From: a virus
Strand: one strand, 5' to 3'
Length of the DNA: 64,000 nt
Virus record (IMG/VR): IMGVR_UViG_3300045919_000631
Coordinates: 45,281 to 109,280 of that record
How positions within the stretch are numbered: the stretch's first letter is position 1; each line of letters opens with the position of its first letter. Below, one piece after another: positions 10,276 to 20,297 of this stretch. The notes under the pieces are model-generated. The model was not told the origin of the DNA and did no database searches. It was given only the letters and a program-made list of their open reading frames with translations. The translations under genes were made by a program, and so were the position numbers.

Positions 10276-10747
10276 TACTCTCATCTTAACGTTGTCTTCA
10301 ACACCTCCAGTTGCAAACACTAATGCTATGTTTGTTTTATCTGCTGCAATTCAAGGAATAACTCAGGTTCAACTCAATTACAATCTATTAAGTGCTTTTT
10401 CTTCTAAGATGTACAAAACAACTTTAAATTGGACCTCAAGCGCAACAGCGGCGGTTAACGCGTCTTATGATAACTCAACTTTGCTTCCTTTTAATTCAGC
10501 ATATACCAGCTACGTATATTCTCCATCAACGTCAGGTATAACAACAAAGCAAGCTGCGTTCAGTGTTTACTTTGAAAATGGTGCTATTCACACTTTTCGC
10601 GTTGGTCTCTTTATTTTAGGTGATAGCTTAATTGATCTTGACTTGAATGTCTTGAATGTTCAGAATATTGCTCAGCTTGGCTACAGCGTATTAAACGTCC
10701 AATCCAATAAACAAAACGTTGTTTTTAACGTATCCGATTTACGCTAA
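10256..10747 (+). CDS. small structural protein, 163 aa
   Basis: The last gene of the plus-strand appendage operon. It starts at an ATG inside the preceding gene and converges with the minus-strand lectin-like fibre, overlapping its last codons by 9 nt. The product has beta-strand periodicity ([20 protein letters not shown]), no Cys and no membrane helix, consistent with a small fibre or baseplate decoration domain. The function is unknown. Confidence 0.5.
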   Translation: MALTNFNTLILTLSSTPPVANTNAMFVLSAAIQGITQVQLNYNLLSAFSSKMYKTTLNWTSSATAAVNASYDNSTLLPFNSAYTSYVYSPSTSGITTKQAAFSVYFENGAIHTFRVGLFILGDSLIDLDLNVLNVQNIAQLGYSVLNVQSNKQNVVFNVSDLR

Positions 10748-12664
10748 ATAATTAGCAGTAACGTCTTTAATATAAAATGGTGAGTGGCCAGAATACCCTA
10801 CACCAAATTTAAGATTCGTTGGAATTGCGCTCAACGCAAGACCGGTATTGATTGATGTTACAAGATTATATTTGTTATTTTGCAGTGCATATACATCTAT
10901 CTGCTGCATATAGCGGCGAAGGCCGACACGAACAGTTCTTTCAATACTATCAAGCCCGTAAAACGTTGCAGGATTAACTGCAGCAGATGAAATGTAATTA
11001 AAGTTTGTACCTGTTCTTAATGCAATTTGACTTGGAATTAATCCTGTCAAGCCTGTTGTAAACGCTGCTATTGAATTTTTTTGACTAAAAGCACCAGTAA
11101 CGTCAAATCCAAGTGCCATATAAATTCCAGAAATTGATGATAATGGTGTTGATGTATTATTACCAACTGTGGTTAATCCTGGTCCGCATGCGCCACCAGT
11201 TAGTGTTTGAACATTGGCATCTATAAAGAATACACTAAAACCATAAGTACTGATTGTTGAAAATCCTGTTGACAATAAATTGAAAGTGAACCCAATTGTA
11301 AAATCATAATTTGCTTTAAATGCTGATACAAACAACATTGAGCTGCAATACAATGGATATGTCGGTGTCGGTGTTGGAGTCGGTGTAGGGGTTGGAGTCG
11401 GTGTCGGGGTCGGTGTTGGTGGGCATGGTACAACTAACTGATCACCGTTTTGAGCCAATAGTGGATCAGATAACTCATCTGTCAGTGGGCATACAGTTGG
11501 TGTAGGTGTGACAGATGGTGTTGGAGTAGGGGTCGGTGTAGGGGTCGGGGTATTAGTAGGAGTCGGAGTAGGGGTCGGTGTTGGAGTATTAGTAGGGGTC
11601 GGTGTAGGACTTAAAGGAGGTGTAGGTGTCGGCGTGGGGGTTGGAGTCGGTGTTGGAGTATTAGTTGGAAGCGGAGTCGGTGTAGGTGTCGGAGTAGGAA
11701 CAAACGGAGTCGGTGTTGGAGTATTTGTTGGTACTGGTGTTGGAGTTGGAGTTGGTGTCGGAGTACCAGGTACTGGTGTTGGGGTAGGTGTTGGGGTAGG
11801 TGTATTAGTCGGTGGTGGAACCGGAGTCGGTGTGGGCGTTGGGGTAGGTGTACTAAATACTGGTGTTGGAGTAGGTGTTGGAGTCGGTGTATTAGTTGGA
11901 GTGGGGGTTGGAGTCGGCGTGTTTGTGGGCGTCGCTGTTGGTGTGGGAGTAGGAGTCGGGGTATTAGTAGGGGTTGGAGTCGGTGTAGGTGTCGGAGGAT
12001 CGGTATTAGCTGTAAACTCTAATAGAGCATCAGATAATATTGAAACGTCGGGGTTTTGTGAAAGAGATATACTCGTTGGAGTTATTGTAAAATTAGTTTT
12101 TGGATTACTAATTGTATCTCCATTGATATTAAAATTGGAACCAAAATAGATTCCACCTGACGTCATGTTCTTAGAATCAGCTGATGTTACCCAATCACCA
12201 CTTCCAATACCATTAACGTTTGTACCTGCTAAAGCTAGGCCAAGTGGACCGCCAGGAATAGAACTTGATAATGTCCAACCTCTGTATGAACCATTTTGAA
12301 AAGTTGCGGTTCCTCCAATAATATCAATAGAAAGATTGACTATTAAAAGAGTGGAGTCGATTGATCGACCAGCTGATGCTGTTATTGCAGATTTACCTGT
12401 TGGTAAAGTAACATCAGCAAACATTGTTGTGCTGACACCATCACCAACAATACTGCCTTGTGATACACCATCAAAGTATAAAGTATACGCAACATCAGTT
12501 GGAATAGGTGTTCCAAAAGCATATATTTTATAACGAATTGTGCTTCCAGCGCTATACCCAACTGTCATTATAGCACCAACAATATTGTTTAATGCTTGCG
12601 ATAATGTTGAGGATGATATTGTACCAATACCCTCAATATGGTCAAATGTAGCTCTTGTTGACAT
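10739..12664 (-). CDS. Pro-Thr-repeat protein with C-terminal lectin-like domain (adhesin/decoration)
   Basis: 641 residues in three parts. Residues ~1-220 form a beta-rich N-terminal domain ([20 protein letters not shown]). Residues ~222-433 are a long PT-repeat linker ([12 protein letters not shown] type), interrupted once by a Cys-flanked segment ([13 protein letters not shown]...VPCPP). Residues ~434-641 resemble an L-type-lectin/concanavalin-like sandwich ([52 protein letters not shown]). ATG lies 1 nt after the gp6 stop, so it is translated with the baseplate wedge genes. A rigid stalk carrying a sugar-binding tip is the most likely reading. The function is inferred. Confidence 0.6.
   Translation of the reverse strand: MSTRATFDHIEGIGTISSSTLSQALNNIVGAIMTVGYSAGSTIRYKIYAFGTPIPTDVAYTLYFDGVSQGSIVGDGVSTTMFADVTLPTGKSAITASAGRSIDSTLLIVNLSIDIIGGTATFQNGSYRGWTLSSSIPGGPLGLALAGTNVNGIGSGDWVTSADSKNMTSGGIYFGSNFNINGDTISNPKTNFTITPTSISLSQNPDVSILSDALLEFTANTDPPTPTPTPTPTNTPTPTPTPTATPTNTPTPTPTPTNTPTPTPTPTPVFSTPTPTPTPTPVPPPTNTPTPTPTPTPVPGTPTPTPTPTPVPTNTPTPTPFVPTPTPTPTPLPTNTPTPTPTPTPTPTPPLSPTPTPTNTPTPTPTPTPTNTPTPTPTPTPTPSVTPTPTVCPLTDELSDPLLAQNGDQLVVPCPPTPTPTPTPTPTPTPTPTPTYPLYCSSMLFVSAFKANYDFTIGFTFNLLSTGFSTISTYGFSVFFIDANVQTLTGGACGPGLTTVGNNTSTPLSSISGIYMALGFDVTGAFSQKNSIAAFTTGLTGLIPSQIALRTGTNFNYISSAAVNPATFYGLDSIERTVRVGLRRYMQQIDVYALQNNKYNLVTSINTGLALSAIPTNLKFGVGYSGHSPFYIKDVTANYLA
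11361..12000 (-). repeat. degenerate hexanucleotide tandem repeat encoding Pro-Thr
   Basis: On the plus strand this reads as GTN-GGN hexamers for about 640 bp, broken at ~11425-11500. Third bases are freely varied (gtc/gtt/gta/gtg, ggt/gga/ggg/ggc), while the encoded Pro-Thr alternation is kept. The long antisense Val-Gly ORF here is a shadow. Confidence 0.85.
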
Positions 12665-12665
12665 A

Positions 12666-14477
12666 TTATTCTACAATGATATTATCAAGAATAGTCTTGT
12701 TGAACAAGAACGGAAATTTAAAATACGGCAGTTGAATATCAGTAGATTTCACTTGAATGTCTGTTGAATAGTTAGGATTAAACACCAGTAAAGTCAACCC
12801 ACTTGAATTGATAACTAATCCATCGTCTAAAATTCTTCGCATACTATAATTTGCTACACCTGCAACGCTAAGGATTTGCGATACTAAATCACTCAAAGAT
12901 ACAAGCTGACCAAGCGTGCAATTATCTGGAGCAAAATAGTTTTGAAAGATTGTATTCACACTATTTTTAATACTGTTTGAATCTACTCTAGCATCAGATG
13001 TCTTTGTTATTACTATGAAAGTTGTCTTTGCAATATCAGGAGTTAATGTCTCGCCGGATCCGGCTAATCCTAGCGTAAATGCTGTGTATATAGGATCTTG
13101 AGGCACAAGCTCCATATTTAGAGCTTTCAACGGATTCATTGTTGATATTATCGCGTTTTTTTGTGAATTTTGTAAAAAATACTGAGTGTTACTACTATCA
13201 ACACTTTGGATGCGAGGTACAGCAAAAATATAAACGTTGTTGTCTTGTCCAGCATGTGCAAAATTTACTTCATTTGACAAAAATCTAGGATCTCCGTTTG
13301 GTGATGCTAAACCTAGGTCGTAAAAGTATTTAATATAATTCTCTATAAATGAGTTATTATTAACTGCCTTAACATCAATTACAATGTTTGAAAAATTCTT
13401 TGATATAAAAGTCTTAAAATCATCAGATGTCAGTAAACGATTTTGGCTAAAAAACGTCTTCGGAGAGTTTACTCTAATTTCATCAACTGTCTCTTTTTCT
13501 CTTGAAGATGAAGATGCGAGATTATTTGAAAAGCTTATATTAGTTGCAAGATTAACGGAGATATAATTTAGTGTTGATGAAAATACGTCTGCAGATATCT
13601 TATTGAACTGAGGAGACTGAAAGAAATTAATTGTTTGGCCGTTTAATTGATTGGCTGATATAACACCAGATGCACCATCGCTTTGGAGATAATAAACATA
13701 AACTTGGTCATTTGTATTTAATTTTTTGCCAAATACTCCGTTACCAAATTTAATTTCATAAAACTCGTTTTCGTTCAATCTAAGCTCATATTTTAAAGCA
13801 TCTCCAGATTCTAAAAATAAAGAACTTGTCGGCACATACTCATTATATTTACCAGTTGTTGCATCAAGCACATATACTCCAAACCCTCCATCAATAAATA
13901 GTGGATTATTGGTTACAGTGTCTTTAACGACGACAGTTACTGTTTCCCAATTTTCACCTGTTGCAAACTGCGCAGGATACTCAATCCATTTGCCTTGTTT
14001 TAATAAATTTTCTTCATATAGCGTTGCCAGGTCTTCAGTTCCTGATAATGTCTTGCTGAAAGTTATATCGGATGGGAAAGAAAAATATATACCATTAACA
14101 TCAAAAAACGAATATCTCGGGAGTGTGTATATACCAGTAGGAATATCTGATCCCGCTGTTGCCTCAAACGCTAAAAGCCCTGTTTGAAAACCTGTTGGCT
14201 TATAATTCATAAGCTTTACAAGTTTGTTCATATTCTCATATAAAGCTGCTTGGTCAAATTGAGCCTCTGCTCCTGTATTATTAAGATAGAACAAAAGATA
14301 GTGATAACTTAGTGCTATAACATCCATTATAGCGCTGATATTACTCCCTTCAAAATTTTGATCAGTAAAGACCCCACCTTGCGTTAGCCTGTCTCTAATT
14401 AAACTTTTGAGCGTAAGTGCATCAAAGGTTGCGTAACCGTTGCGTGGTAGTGTGAGATCTGTGAAAGTTGTTGCCAT
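12666..14477 (-). CDS. 6: baseplate wedge subunit gp6 (Baseplate J-like)
   Basis: 603 residues, close to T4 gp6 (660). The N-terminus has the family pattern: a [17 protein letters not shown] helix, then [21 protein letters not shown] and [17 protein letters not shown]. The middle contains the J-type core strands ([21 protein letters not shown]). The gp6 dimer ring ties the wedges together around the hub. The gene follows gp25 by 3 nt and precedes the PT-repeat fibre by 1 nt, matching the T4 gp25-gp6 order. Confidence 0.88.
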   Translation of the reverse strand: MATTFTDLTLPRNGYATFDALTLKSLIRDRLTQGGVFTDQNFEGSNISAIMDVIALSYHYLLFYLNNTGAEAQFDQAALYENMNKLVKLMNYKPTGFQTGLLAFEATAGSDIPTGIYTLPRYSFFDVNGIYFSFPSDITFSKTLSGTEDLATLYEENLLKQGKWIEYPAQFATGENWETVTVVVKDTVTNNPLFIDGGFGVYVLDATTGKYNEYVPTSSLFLESGDALKYELRLNENEFYEIKFGNGVFGKKLNTNDQVYVYYLQSDGASGVISANQLNGQTINFFQSPQFNKISADVFSSTLNYISVNLATNISFSNNLASSSSREKETVDEIRVNSPKTFFSQNRLLTSDDFKTFISKNFSNIVIDVKAVNNNSFIENYIKYFYDLGLASPNGDPRFLSNEVNFAHAGQDNNVYIFAVPRIQSVDSSNTQYFLQNSQKNAIISTMNPLKALNMELVPQDPIYTAFTLGLAGSGETLTPDIAKTTFIVITKTSDARVDSNSIKNSVNTIFQNYFAPDNCTLGQLVSLSDLVSQILSVAGVANYSMRRILDDGLVINSSGLTLLVFNPNYSTDIQVKSTDIQLPYFKFPFLFNKTILDNIIVE

Positions 14478-14480
14478 TTG

Positions 14481-14960
14481 TTAATTTTTGAAGAAGCCTG
14501 TTTTATCTAAAGTACCTTTAAAGCTTACTTGCTCAGTACTAAAAGAAGGGACACTTATATTAAAAGTTATTGTATATGATTGATTTTCTGAGTCAGGAGA
14601 AACATCAATGTTAATTATATTTACACGTGGTTCAAATTTTTGAACATTTTCAAATATTGTCGTACCTATGATTCGAGCCCGTGCGTCACTTACTGGAGCA
14701 AATAAAATATCTCCAAAATTAGCACCAAAAATGGGATTTAAGGGTTTTTGTCCAGGCGATGTTGTTATTATATTAATAATGCTGTTAAATATTGCACCGA
14801 GGTTGTTATTTACAATTACATCTGTTACTTGCTGCTTCTTATAAAGTTGATTGTTAAATGTTAGCCCTAATGTTAAATCAAGCTGCAAATCTGTATAAGT
14901 CTTAGCATTGCCTCTGCTAGGATTTATATTGTTTAAGATATCGAGCTTTAGGTTAGCCAT
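14481..14960 (-). CDS. 25: baseplate wedge subunit gp25
   Basis: 159 residues; T4 gp25 is 132. The GPW/gp25 family pattern is visible: YTDLQLDLTLGL near the N-terminus, NPIFGANFGDILFAPVSDARARIIG in the middle, then the strand EPRVNIINIDVSPDSENQSYTITF. gp25 nucleates sheath polymerisation at the baseplate core. The gene heads the minus-strand operon gp25-gp6-fibre, with CTAAATA 8 nt before the ATG, divergent from the promoter at 15003. Confidence 0.85.
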   Translation of the reverse strand: MANLKLDILNNINPSRGNAKTYTDLQLDLTLGLTFNNQLYKKQQVTDVIVNNNLGAIFNSIINIITTSPGQKPLNPIFGANFGDILFAPVSDARARIIGTTIFENVQKFEPRVNIINIDVSPDSENQSYTITFNISVPSFSTEQVSFKGTLDKTGFFKN

Positions 14961-15002
14961 GGCATAATTATTTAGGCCTAGAACAGAAAATCACAAAGAG
15001 AG

Positions 15003-15010
15003 ACTAAATA
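15003..15010 (+). promoter_or_regulatory. late promoter box for the 15017 gene
   Basis: ACTAAATA directly abuts a first ATG (15011), but an in-frame ATG at 15017 sits 6 nt away. Spacing elsewhere in the window favours 15017. Confidence 0.5.
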
Positions 15011-15016
15011 ATGATA

Positions 15017-15610
15017 ATGCAACGTAAATTTTTAACTTTGGTCGAGAACTCAATAGCTCGCTTTAGCAATGGCGGGTTTCTAGTGGGTGATGTTGTTAAA
15101 TTTGCTCCTAGTTTTAAGAGCAAAGAGTCCTTTAAAGAGCTTACCGATGATGTCAAAAAGTATATTACAGACTTCATGAAGACTGATAAGCCTTTACGTG
15201 TTGTTGATATCGTCACAAGCAAATTAACACCTGGACCAGGCAACAGCGATAATCGCGGTGCAAAGTTTTCTGTCGTGCTAGCAACCGAATTAGCGCCAGG
15301 TAGTTTTGATTTACAGAACAAAGTTACAGTGCCAGGTGATTTGTTAATTGCTGACAACCCATATCCAAATTTACCTCCAATTGCAAATAGTCTCCGTAAA
15401 AAAGAGAAAATTAATTTAAAGCCAGTAAAACCTGAAGAGGATGAAGAGGTTGTCAACGCACCATATGACCAAACTCTTCAGAGTCAAATTGGAGACACTG
15501 TAAAACGTGGAGACCGGTCACTTGGAAATGTTAATGTTAAGATCCCATCCAAGTCGGTCAAAACGCCGATGACTGCAGGTAGCTATACTAAGATGTATGT
15601 TGGTGGCTAA
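15017..15610 (+). CDS. late protein with possible N-terminal capsid-targeting-like tag, 197 aa
   Basis: A single plus-strand gene between two minus-strand blocks, with its own late promoter. The N-terminus MQRKFLTLVENSIARF carries an L-x-E site after an amphipathic helix, a weaker example of the tag seen on other small late proteins here. The body (FSNGGFLVGDVVKF; VTSKLTPGPGNSDNRG; a Lys/Glu-rich C-terminal third) has no family I recognise. A short GTTGG/CCAAC inverted repeat followed by TTTT overlaps the stop codon and might terminate transcription. A virion-associated role is inferred only. Confidence 0.55.
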   Translation: MQRKFLTLVENSIARFSNGGFLVGDVVKFAPSFKSKESFKELTDDVKKYITDFMKTDKPLRVVDIVTSKLTPGPGNSDNRGAKFSVVLATELAPGSFDLQNKVTVPGDLLIADNPYPNLPPIANSLRKKEKINLKPVKPEEDEEVVNAPYDQTLQSQIGDTVKRGDRSLGNVNVKIPSKSVKTPMTAGSYTKMYVGG

Positions 15611-16527
15611 GCCAACTTTTGTAGAGCTAACATACAAGCAAAAGAATTAATTTCTTTGTCAGCCACAAAAACATCTCTATAAAGATGTTCACTAATAACT
15701 GAGATCAAATCAGGTTTAATAACTGAATTAATTTTGCTATCATTGTAAATGAAGTTCAAAAATTGGCGAAGTAGGCTGCTATAATCACCTTGAAACCTTG
15801 ATTCGTTTTCAATTAAAAACTTTCTTAGCTCTAGAGCTTTCTTATCCGCTAAGAACTTCCAAACACTAGCAAGCATTTCTGTATCTCCTATTTCGTTTGA
15901 AAGATTTAGAGTGCCGCTAACGCTATATCTTTGCAAACCACTGAGAACCTTGCGAATATCAGGGTAACAGTTTTTAATGTATTGGACAAGCAATCTCTTT
16001 TGACTTTCAGGGATTACTATTTTCTCTTTGTTAAGAACATCGACTGCACGTGATAAAACACCTTGAATTGGTGGAGTTAAATCGAATGCTTGAGCTCTGC
16101 TTTGCAAGGCTAACATTATCTTATGTTTAAAATTAGCTGTAAAGATAAAGCGTGTAAAGTTCTGATACTCCTCAACAGTATTGCGAAGTGCTCGTTGTGC
16201 GTCAATTGATAGCCCATCACATTCATCTAATATAACAACTTTTAATGCGCCATCAATGCTTTTTGTCTGAGCGAAGTTAGTTACCTTGTTTCTAATCGTA
16301 TCGATGCCATTTTCATCAGAAGCGTTAATATAAAGATACTGGCATTTGAGTATGTCTTGAACAATAACTCGTGCAAGTGTTGTCTTACCAATACCTGACG
16401 GACCCACAAAGATAAAATGTGGTATGTCACCTTTTAACGAAGAGAAATATGCTCTATTATCTGGAGATAAAATAATATCATTAAGCGTTTTAGGCTTATG
16501 ACGTTCTTGCCATAATGTTTCGAACAT
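15607..16527 (-). CDS. 44: sliding-clamp loader ATPase subunit gp44
   Basis: 306 residues, AAA+ clamp loader of the RFC-small type. Walker A is GPSGIGKTT at ~42-50, Walker B is VVILDECD at ~97-104, and a sensor-1-like segment FIFTANFKHKI follows. The fold loads gp45 onto primer-template junctions. ATG 16527 starts 1 nt after the dUTPase stop, so the upstream ATG in this frame is unlikely. Its T4 partner gp62 is not recognisable in the window. The C-terminal ~130 residues match the collar region only in overall helical pattern. Confidence 0.88.
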   Translation of the reverse strand: MFETLWQERHKPKTLNDIILSPDNRAYFSSLKGDIPHFIFVGPSGIGKTTLARVIVQDILKCQYLYINASDENGIDTIRNKVTNFAQTKSIDGALKVVILDECDGLSIDAQRALRNTVEEYQNFTRFIFTANFKHKIMLALQSRAQAFDLTPPIQGVLSRAVDVLNKEKIVIPESQKRLLVQYIKNCYPDIRKVLSGLQRYSVSGTLNLSNEIGDTEMLASVWKFLADKKALELRKFLIENESRFQGDYSSLLRQFLNFIYNDSKINSVIKPDLISVISEHLYRDVFVADKEINSFACMLALQKLA

Positions 16528-16528
16528 A

Positions 16529-16978
16529 TTATTTCTTATCTGATGATCCAAAACCTTTTTCGCCTCGAGCTGTTTCAGTTACTTCAGTTGCCCAATCAAC
16601 GTTGGCCTGGATTAGTGGGTATACAATAATTTGTGCAATTTTATTGCCTTTTGTCACTTGATATGGAATATCACTTTGATTATACAACTTAATGCCCATA
16701 TTTCCGCGATATGGATTATCTATAATTCCAAAATGTGGCTGTACTCCAAACTTAAATCCAAGACCTGAACGGCCTTCTACGCGAAACCAATAACCTGGTG
16801 TGATATACGCCAGTTGCAGGCCGACATCAACGATACCACTTCCTCTTGCATCAATAAGTTTGTCTTCTACTGCAACTAAATCCAATCCACTATCTCCGAT
16901 ATATGGGTCTGAATGATTATAAGCAGGGAGCATTGCATCTGGATGTGTCTTTACGAATTTAATTGTTACTGGAAACAT
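16529..16978 (-). CDS. dut: deoxyuridine 5'-triphosphate nucleotidohydrolase (dUTPase)
   Basis: 149 residues with all five trimeric-dUTPase motifs in order: DSGLDLVA, EGRSGLG, GIIDNPYRG, GNKIAQIIVYP and RGEKGFGSS. It hydrolyses dUTP to dUMP and pyrophosphate, keeping uracil out of DNA and feeding dTMP synthesis. The frame extends to a GTG at 16987 that abuts a TATAAT-like hexamer; ATG 16978 is preferred. It is transcribed ahead of gp44. Confidence 0.92.
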   Translation of the reverse strand: MFPVTIKFVKTHPDAMLPAYNHSDPYIGDSGLDLVAVEDKLIDARGSGIVDVGLQLAYITPGYWFRVEGRSGLGFKFGVQPHFGIIDNPYRGNMGIKLYNQSDIPYQVTKGNKIAQIIVYPLIQANVDWATEVTETARGEKGFGSSDKK

Positions 16979-17037
16979 ATATTTCACATTATAGAAGTTA
17001 GAACTATTAAATCAAGAAGATATAATAAGTAATTAAG

Positions 17038-17532
17038 ATGGAAGCACAAAACAAAGATATCAGTAATACCAATATTAGCGATACCGTTAATCAGCTTGTG
17101 GCTCAACTTCAGGCACCAGCTGGGAGAAAAGATGAAAAAGAGTTCTCTCTTAAAAGAGAAGAGCTTGAAGACTTTATTATTCAGCAATCAGGGCAACTTG
17201 TAAAAGGGAGTGTTGAATTTATTGAAGAGCTAAAAGAAATGCTCGTTTCTGCCCCAGAGGCAAAAGACGTTGAAGCTTTGTCTAAGTATGTCGCAGCTAC
17301 TGCAGCAGCTATAGAGAGTTTAAATAAAGTTTACACTGCTAATAAGACTGAAGCTTTAAAGATAAAACTCAAAAACATGGATATTGAGAGTAAGAAGCAG
17401 CTACAATCAGCAGATATTGGAAGCCGACTTGTTATGAATAGAGAAGAAATTCTTAAACGGCTTATTGATGATGCAAAGCTTATTGAAGCAGAGGTTACGA
17501 CAGTATCTCCATCGTTGACTTCTCGATCTTAA
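17038..17532 (+). CDS. 16: probable terminase small subunit (gp16-like)
   Basis: 164 residues, helical and charged. The central stretch LVKGSVEFIEELKEML...DVEALSKYVAATAAAIESLNKVYTANKTEALK follows the coiled-coil plan of T4-type gp16 (helix, spacer with two acids, then a helix ending N-x-x-x-x-N). Size matches T4 gp16 (164). Unlike T4, it is not next to gp17 but alone on the plus strand between dUTPase and the hub genes, and its 3' end overlaps the convergent gene by 38 nt. gp16 recognises DNA and stimulates gp17. The identification rests on pattern only. Confidence 0.55.
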   Translation: MEAQNKDISNTNISDTVNQLVAQLQAPAGRKDEKEFSLKREELEDFIIQQSGQLVKGSVEFIEELKEMLVSAPEAKDVEALSKYVAATAAAIESLNKVYTANKTEALKIKLKNMDIESKKQLQSADIGSRLVMNREEILKRLIDDAKLIEAEVTTVSPSLTSRS

Positions 17533-18382
17533 CAATTTCGTCTTTAAACGCATCAACTTTTACCTGCAGATGTTCCATATCAGTCAAGGTAAACTTAAAA
17601 AGAATTGCTTTGCGGTTAGGGTCTAAATCTTTTGGATTTATTTGTTTGAAGAAAGATATGAAATCGCTCAAGTCACCGAGAACACTCTTGAGTAAATTTA
17701 GTATCTGTAGCTGATTTACAATTGCTCGATTATAATATAGGATATCAGTTACTAAATTAGTGCCATGAGCTGTTTTAGCTGTGTTCACATTTACATCAAC
17801 TTGCAAGCCACTAAGACCACGCTTTAAAAGGGTGTCAGTATAGTAACTAAATGTTTTTAGCACCTTTAATTCATTTTGAGAAATTTTGTTATATAGTGAT
17901 GCTGATATTCCGACCGGTAAAAAATATTGTTTACTGTATGTATCGTAGTATGGAGATGTGTTATTATCAAGCACACATATAGTATTTGCTATATCCCCTG
18001 TATCATCAGAAAATTGTTTGAAATAGACGTTATTGTTGATAGCTGACTGAACACGAACCTGGAACTGTTCAGACATTGCAAAATATTTCTCAATGAAAAA
18101 TAATTTAAACGAATCATCAAGCTGTTTTTCACCGGCGGGATTTCCAAAAGCATCAAAATTAGGAACAGTGAAATTGGCATCGTTTAATGTTGCAAATAAG
18201 CCACCAACTGAACTCAACATATCATAGGAACTATTAGCTTTAGCAAACTCAATGCACTGATTAATTTCAGCAATATATGTTCCCATAGCTGAAAGTATGT
18301 TGGTGCTTGAGTTGTAAAAGGAAATGCTAGTTGCTTCTACAATATTAACGTAGTCAGGAAGAAGTGTTTGCTTATAGGACAT
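17495..18382 (-). CDS. tail/baseplate-associated protein of unknown function, 295 aa
   Basis: The last gene of the tail operon, overlapping the hub-like gene by 11 nt. It is mostly helical (SYDMLSSVGGLFATLND, KLFFIEKYFAMSEQFQVRVQ), with a coiled-coil-like C-terminus (MEHLQVKVDAFKDEIVKIEKS). Position suggests a hub or wedge component or an assembly factor. No homologous family was recognised. Confidence 0.5.
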   Translation of the reverse strand: MSYKQTLLPDYVNIVEATSISFYNSSTNILSAMGTYIAEINQCIEFAKANSSYDMLSSVGGLFATLNDANFTVPNFDAFGNPAGEKQLDDSFKLFFIEKYFAMSEQFQVRVQSAINNNVYFKQFSDDTGDIANTICVLDNNTSPYYDTYSKQYFLPVGISASLYNKISQNELKVLKTFSYYTDTLLKRGLSGLQVDVNVNTAKTAHGTNLVTDILYYNRAIVNQLQILNLLKSVLGDLSDFISFFKQINPKDLDPNRKAILFKFTLTDMEHLQVKVDAFKDEIVKIEKSTMEILS

Positions 18383-19940
18383 TTTCGTTAAATTTAAGAT
18401 CTGTGAAGTCGTACGTTTTTACTGCAATAATTTTGTTAACAAAATCAGTGTCATCAATAAAATGATATTCAATACCAATTATATAATATATTCCAAGGAA
18501 CTTATTATCGAAATCGTTGTCGATGTATTCACCTCTACGATCAACGCTAATAAATTTGCTAGTGTCTCTATGCATTGATCCACCAACAATTATTTCTACA
18601 CCTAGGTTTAAAGCTAAAGCATCTCTTAATAACTGATTTCGGCCAAATGATAAATGTGAATATGATTCAAATTTTGGGTATGTTGCAAAAACATTTTTAG
18701 AAGCATAATTTAACTTTTGAGTGATATTGGTTATAAAATTAGCTGCAGGTAATTGATCTTTTCCTTTCATTGTATCGACATACATCTCTTTGAAGTCTGC
18801 TTTAACGTTCAAGATATTACCATCAGAACCATTAATACTAAATTTCTTTTCATCAAAATCATATTGATGCACAAATGTAGATTTAATTTTTTGTTGCCAG
18901 ATACCACCTGGGCTATTAAAGAAATTTACCTCTCTGATGTCACTTGTTTCGCCCAATTCCAAAGCTTGTAATGGCTTGCGAATGTCATTCAATGACACAT
19001 TTGAAGTTGATTGACCGCCAGTTATTGTAAGATTTTCAATAAAATATTCACCACCCTGGTCATATGGAAAGCCTTTGATGTAAGCTTTCTTAAATTTAGA
19101 CGCCATACTTTCTAGGCTATATTCACCTGACCATTTATCTTTATCAAGAAAAGAAAAACTATTTTGTGAGTCTGCACTGACATGCAAATCCGCTATATAT
19201 GTAATATCATCCATTACAGTATTTGTGATTGGAGATGAATAAAATATTTTGCTTATACCATTTTCAAAGTATGGAGTAGTTTCAATATCTTTATTAATGT
19301 CAGTTGCAATAGAGTCGCGGCCTAAGATATCAGCAATAATGTTTTTAAGTAATTTGCCTGTATATGTTGCACGATCTTCATTTGATAAATTTGATATCTC
19401 ACCATCGACAAATCTGCTTGACGACAGAAAGCTTTGTCGCTCTTGAAAAAACTCTTGATCATAGTCAATTAAATCATATTTCTTACATTTTCCTTCTTTA
19501 TCTGACACATTATCTTCATTTTCTAGTGCAAAGATGTATCTGAATGCAAATTCTTTATTGAATTTTTCATTCGATACATCAAATGGGTTGCTATTATTAA
19601 TAATTGGAACTATTGTCAGCAGCAACAAATCTCGAGCATCACCGCGGGTGCGATACCCTCTCAATACACTAAAATCAGGAAAAAACTCTTTTTGAGATGG
19701 GTCGTTTTTAAATCTTTCAATAATATCTTCATCATTTTTGATGATAATGTATCCATCCATGAACGGGTTCCATACATTATTAGCAATATAAAGCTCTTTA
19801 ATGGCGCTTTTTTGTATGTCAACAGCTATACCATCAGGGTTATACATTGTTGCTCGAAAAAAATAATTTTTTCCATCAATTAAAGATATAAAGTTTGTAT
19901 AGTTATCTTTAACGTATTCAAATAAAGAGTCGTTTCTCAT
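18372..19940 (-). CDS. baseplate hub protein, gp27-like
   Basis: 522 residues; T4 gp27 is 391. The C-terminal part has the hub arrangement NQLLRDALALNLGVEIIVGGS, FISVDRRGE, FLGIYYIIGIEYHFIDD and NKIIAVKTYDF, comparable to the terminal barrel of gp27, where a strand after a G-V pair is followed by a V-x-E-x-H strand. It sits directly downstream of gp53 (4-nt overlap) in the tail operon. The homology is weak by eye, so the hub role leans on both position and pattern. Confidence 0.5.
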   Translation of the reverse strand: MRNDSLFEYVKDNYTNFISLIDGKNYFFRATMYNPDGIAVDIQKSAIKELYIANNVWNPFMDGYIIIKNDEDIIERFKNDPSQKEFFPDFSVLRGYRTRGDARDLLLLTIVPIINNSNPFDVSNEKFNKEFAFRYIFALENEDNVSDKEGKCKKYDLIDYDQEFFQERQSFLSSSRFVDGEISNLSNEDRATYTGKLLKNIIADILGRDSIATDINKDIETTPYFENGISKIFYSSPITNTVMDDITYIADLHVSADSQNSFSFLDKDKWSGEYSLESMASKFKKAYIKGFPYDQGGEYFIENLTITGGQSTSNVSLNDIRKPLQALELGETSDIREVNFFNSPGGIWQQKIKSTFVHQYDFDEKKFSINGSDGNILNVKADFKEMYVDTMKGKDQLPAANFITNITQKLNYASKNVFATYPKFESYSHLSFGRNQLLRDALALNLGVEIIVGGSMHRDTSKFISVDRRGEYIDNDFDNKFLGIYYIIGIEYHFIDDTDFVNKIIAVKTYDFTDLKFNENVL

Positions 19941-20296
19941 TGCAATTGGTTTTTTATACTATCTAAAACTGTTTTTATATATTGCTTGCGGAGAATTTTA
20001 ATTTTCTTTCCTCTTATTGATGAATCAAAAGGATTTTGAATGCCATTAAGAATGCAAATCAACCACCACAGGTATGTTGTTCCATATAATTGATAACTCA
20101 GCAAAGTAAGTGGAATATTATCAGGTAATGTAATTACGTCAAATACAGCTGGATTTAAATCAGCCGGTACTTGAATTTTCTTCATTATATTGTAAAAGTA
20201 ATGATTGTCACTAGTCAAATATACTTTAAAGATGTTCTCGTATCTATAAGACTCTAGTTGAGGAAGTTCGTCTATATAATTTTGATATGATGCCAT
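19937..20296 (-). CDS. 53: baseplate wedge subunit gp53-like
   Basis: 119 residues. The diagnostic core is PLTLLSYQLYGTTYLWWLICILNGIQNPF at ~60-88, matching the gp53 family pattern in which an A/S-x-x-x-YG-x-x-x-x-W-W motif precedes N-x-x-x-(N/D)P. gp53 links wedges to the hub. It lies between the tube-cap-like gene and the hub, with ATGA overlap to the latter. Confidence 0.72.
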   Translation of the reverse strand: MASYQNYIDELPQLESYRYENIFKVYLTSDNHYFYNIMKKIQVPADLNPAVFDVITLPDNIPLTLLSYQLYGTTYLWWLICILNGIQNPFDSSIRGKKIKILRKQYIKTVLDSIKNQLQ

Positions 20297-20297
20297 G

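Noticed and set aside
11361-12000. Repeat region as a CRISPR array or non-coding satellite
   Set aside because: Units are contiguous 6-mers with no spacers and keep an open reading frame with synonymous variation.
11508-12149. Long plus-strand ORF of Val-Gly repeats
   Set aside because: It is the antisense shadow of the Pro-Thr repeat; the minus-strand frame has folded-looking domains on both sides and is coupled to gp6.
15598-15622. Terminator-like GTTGG/CCAAC hairpin at the end of the 15017 gene
   Set aside because: The stem is only 5 bp with an 8-nt loop and four T; too weak to list as a separate feature.
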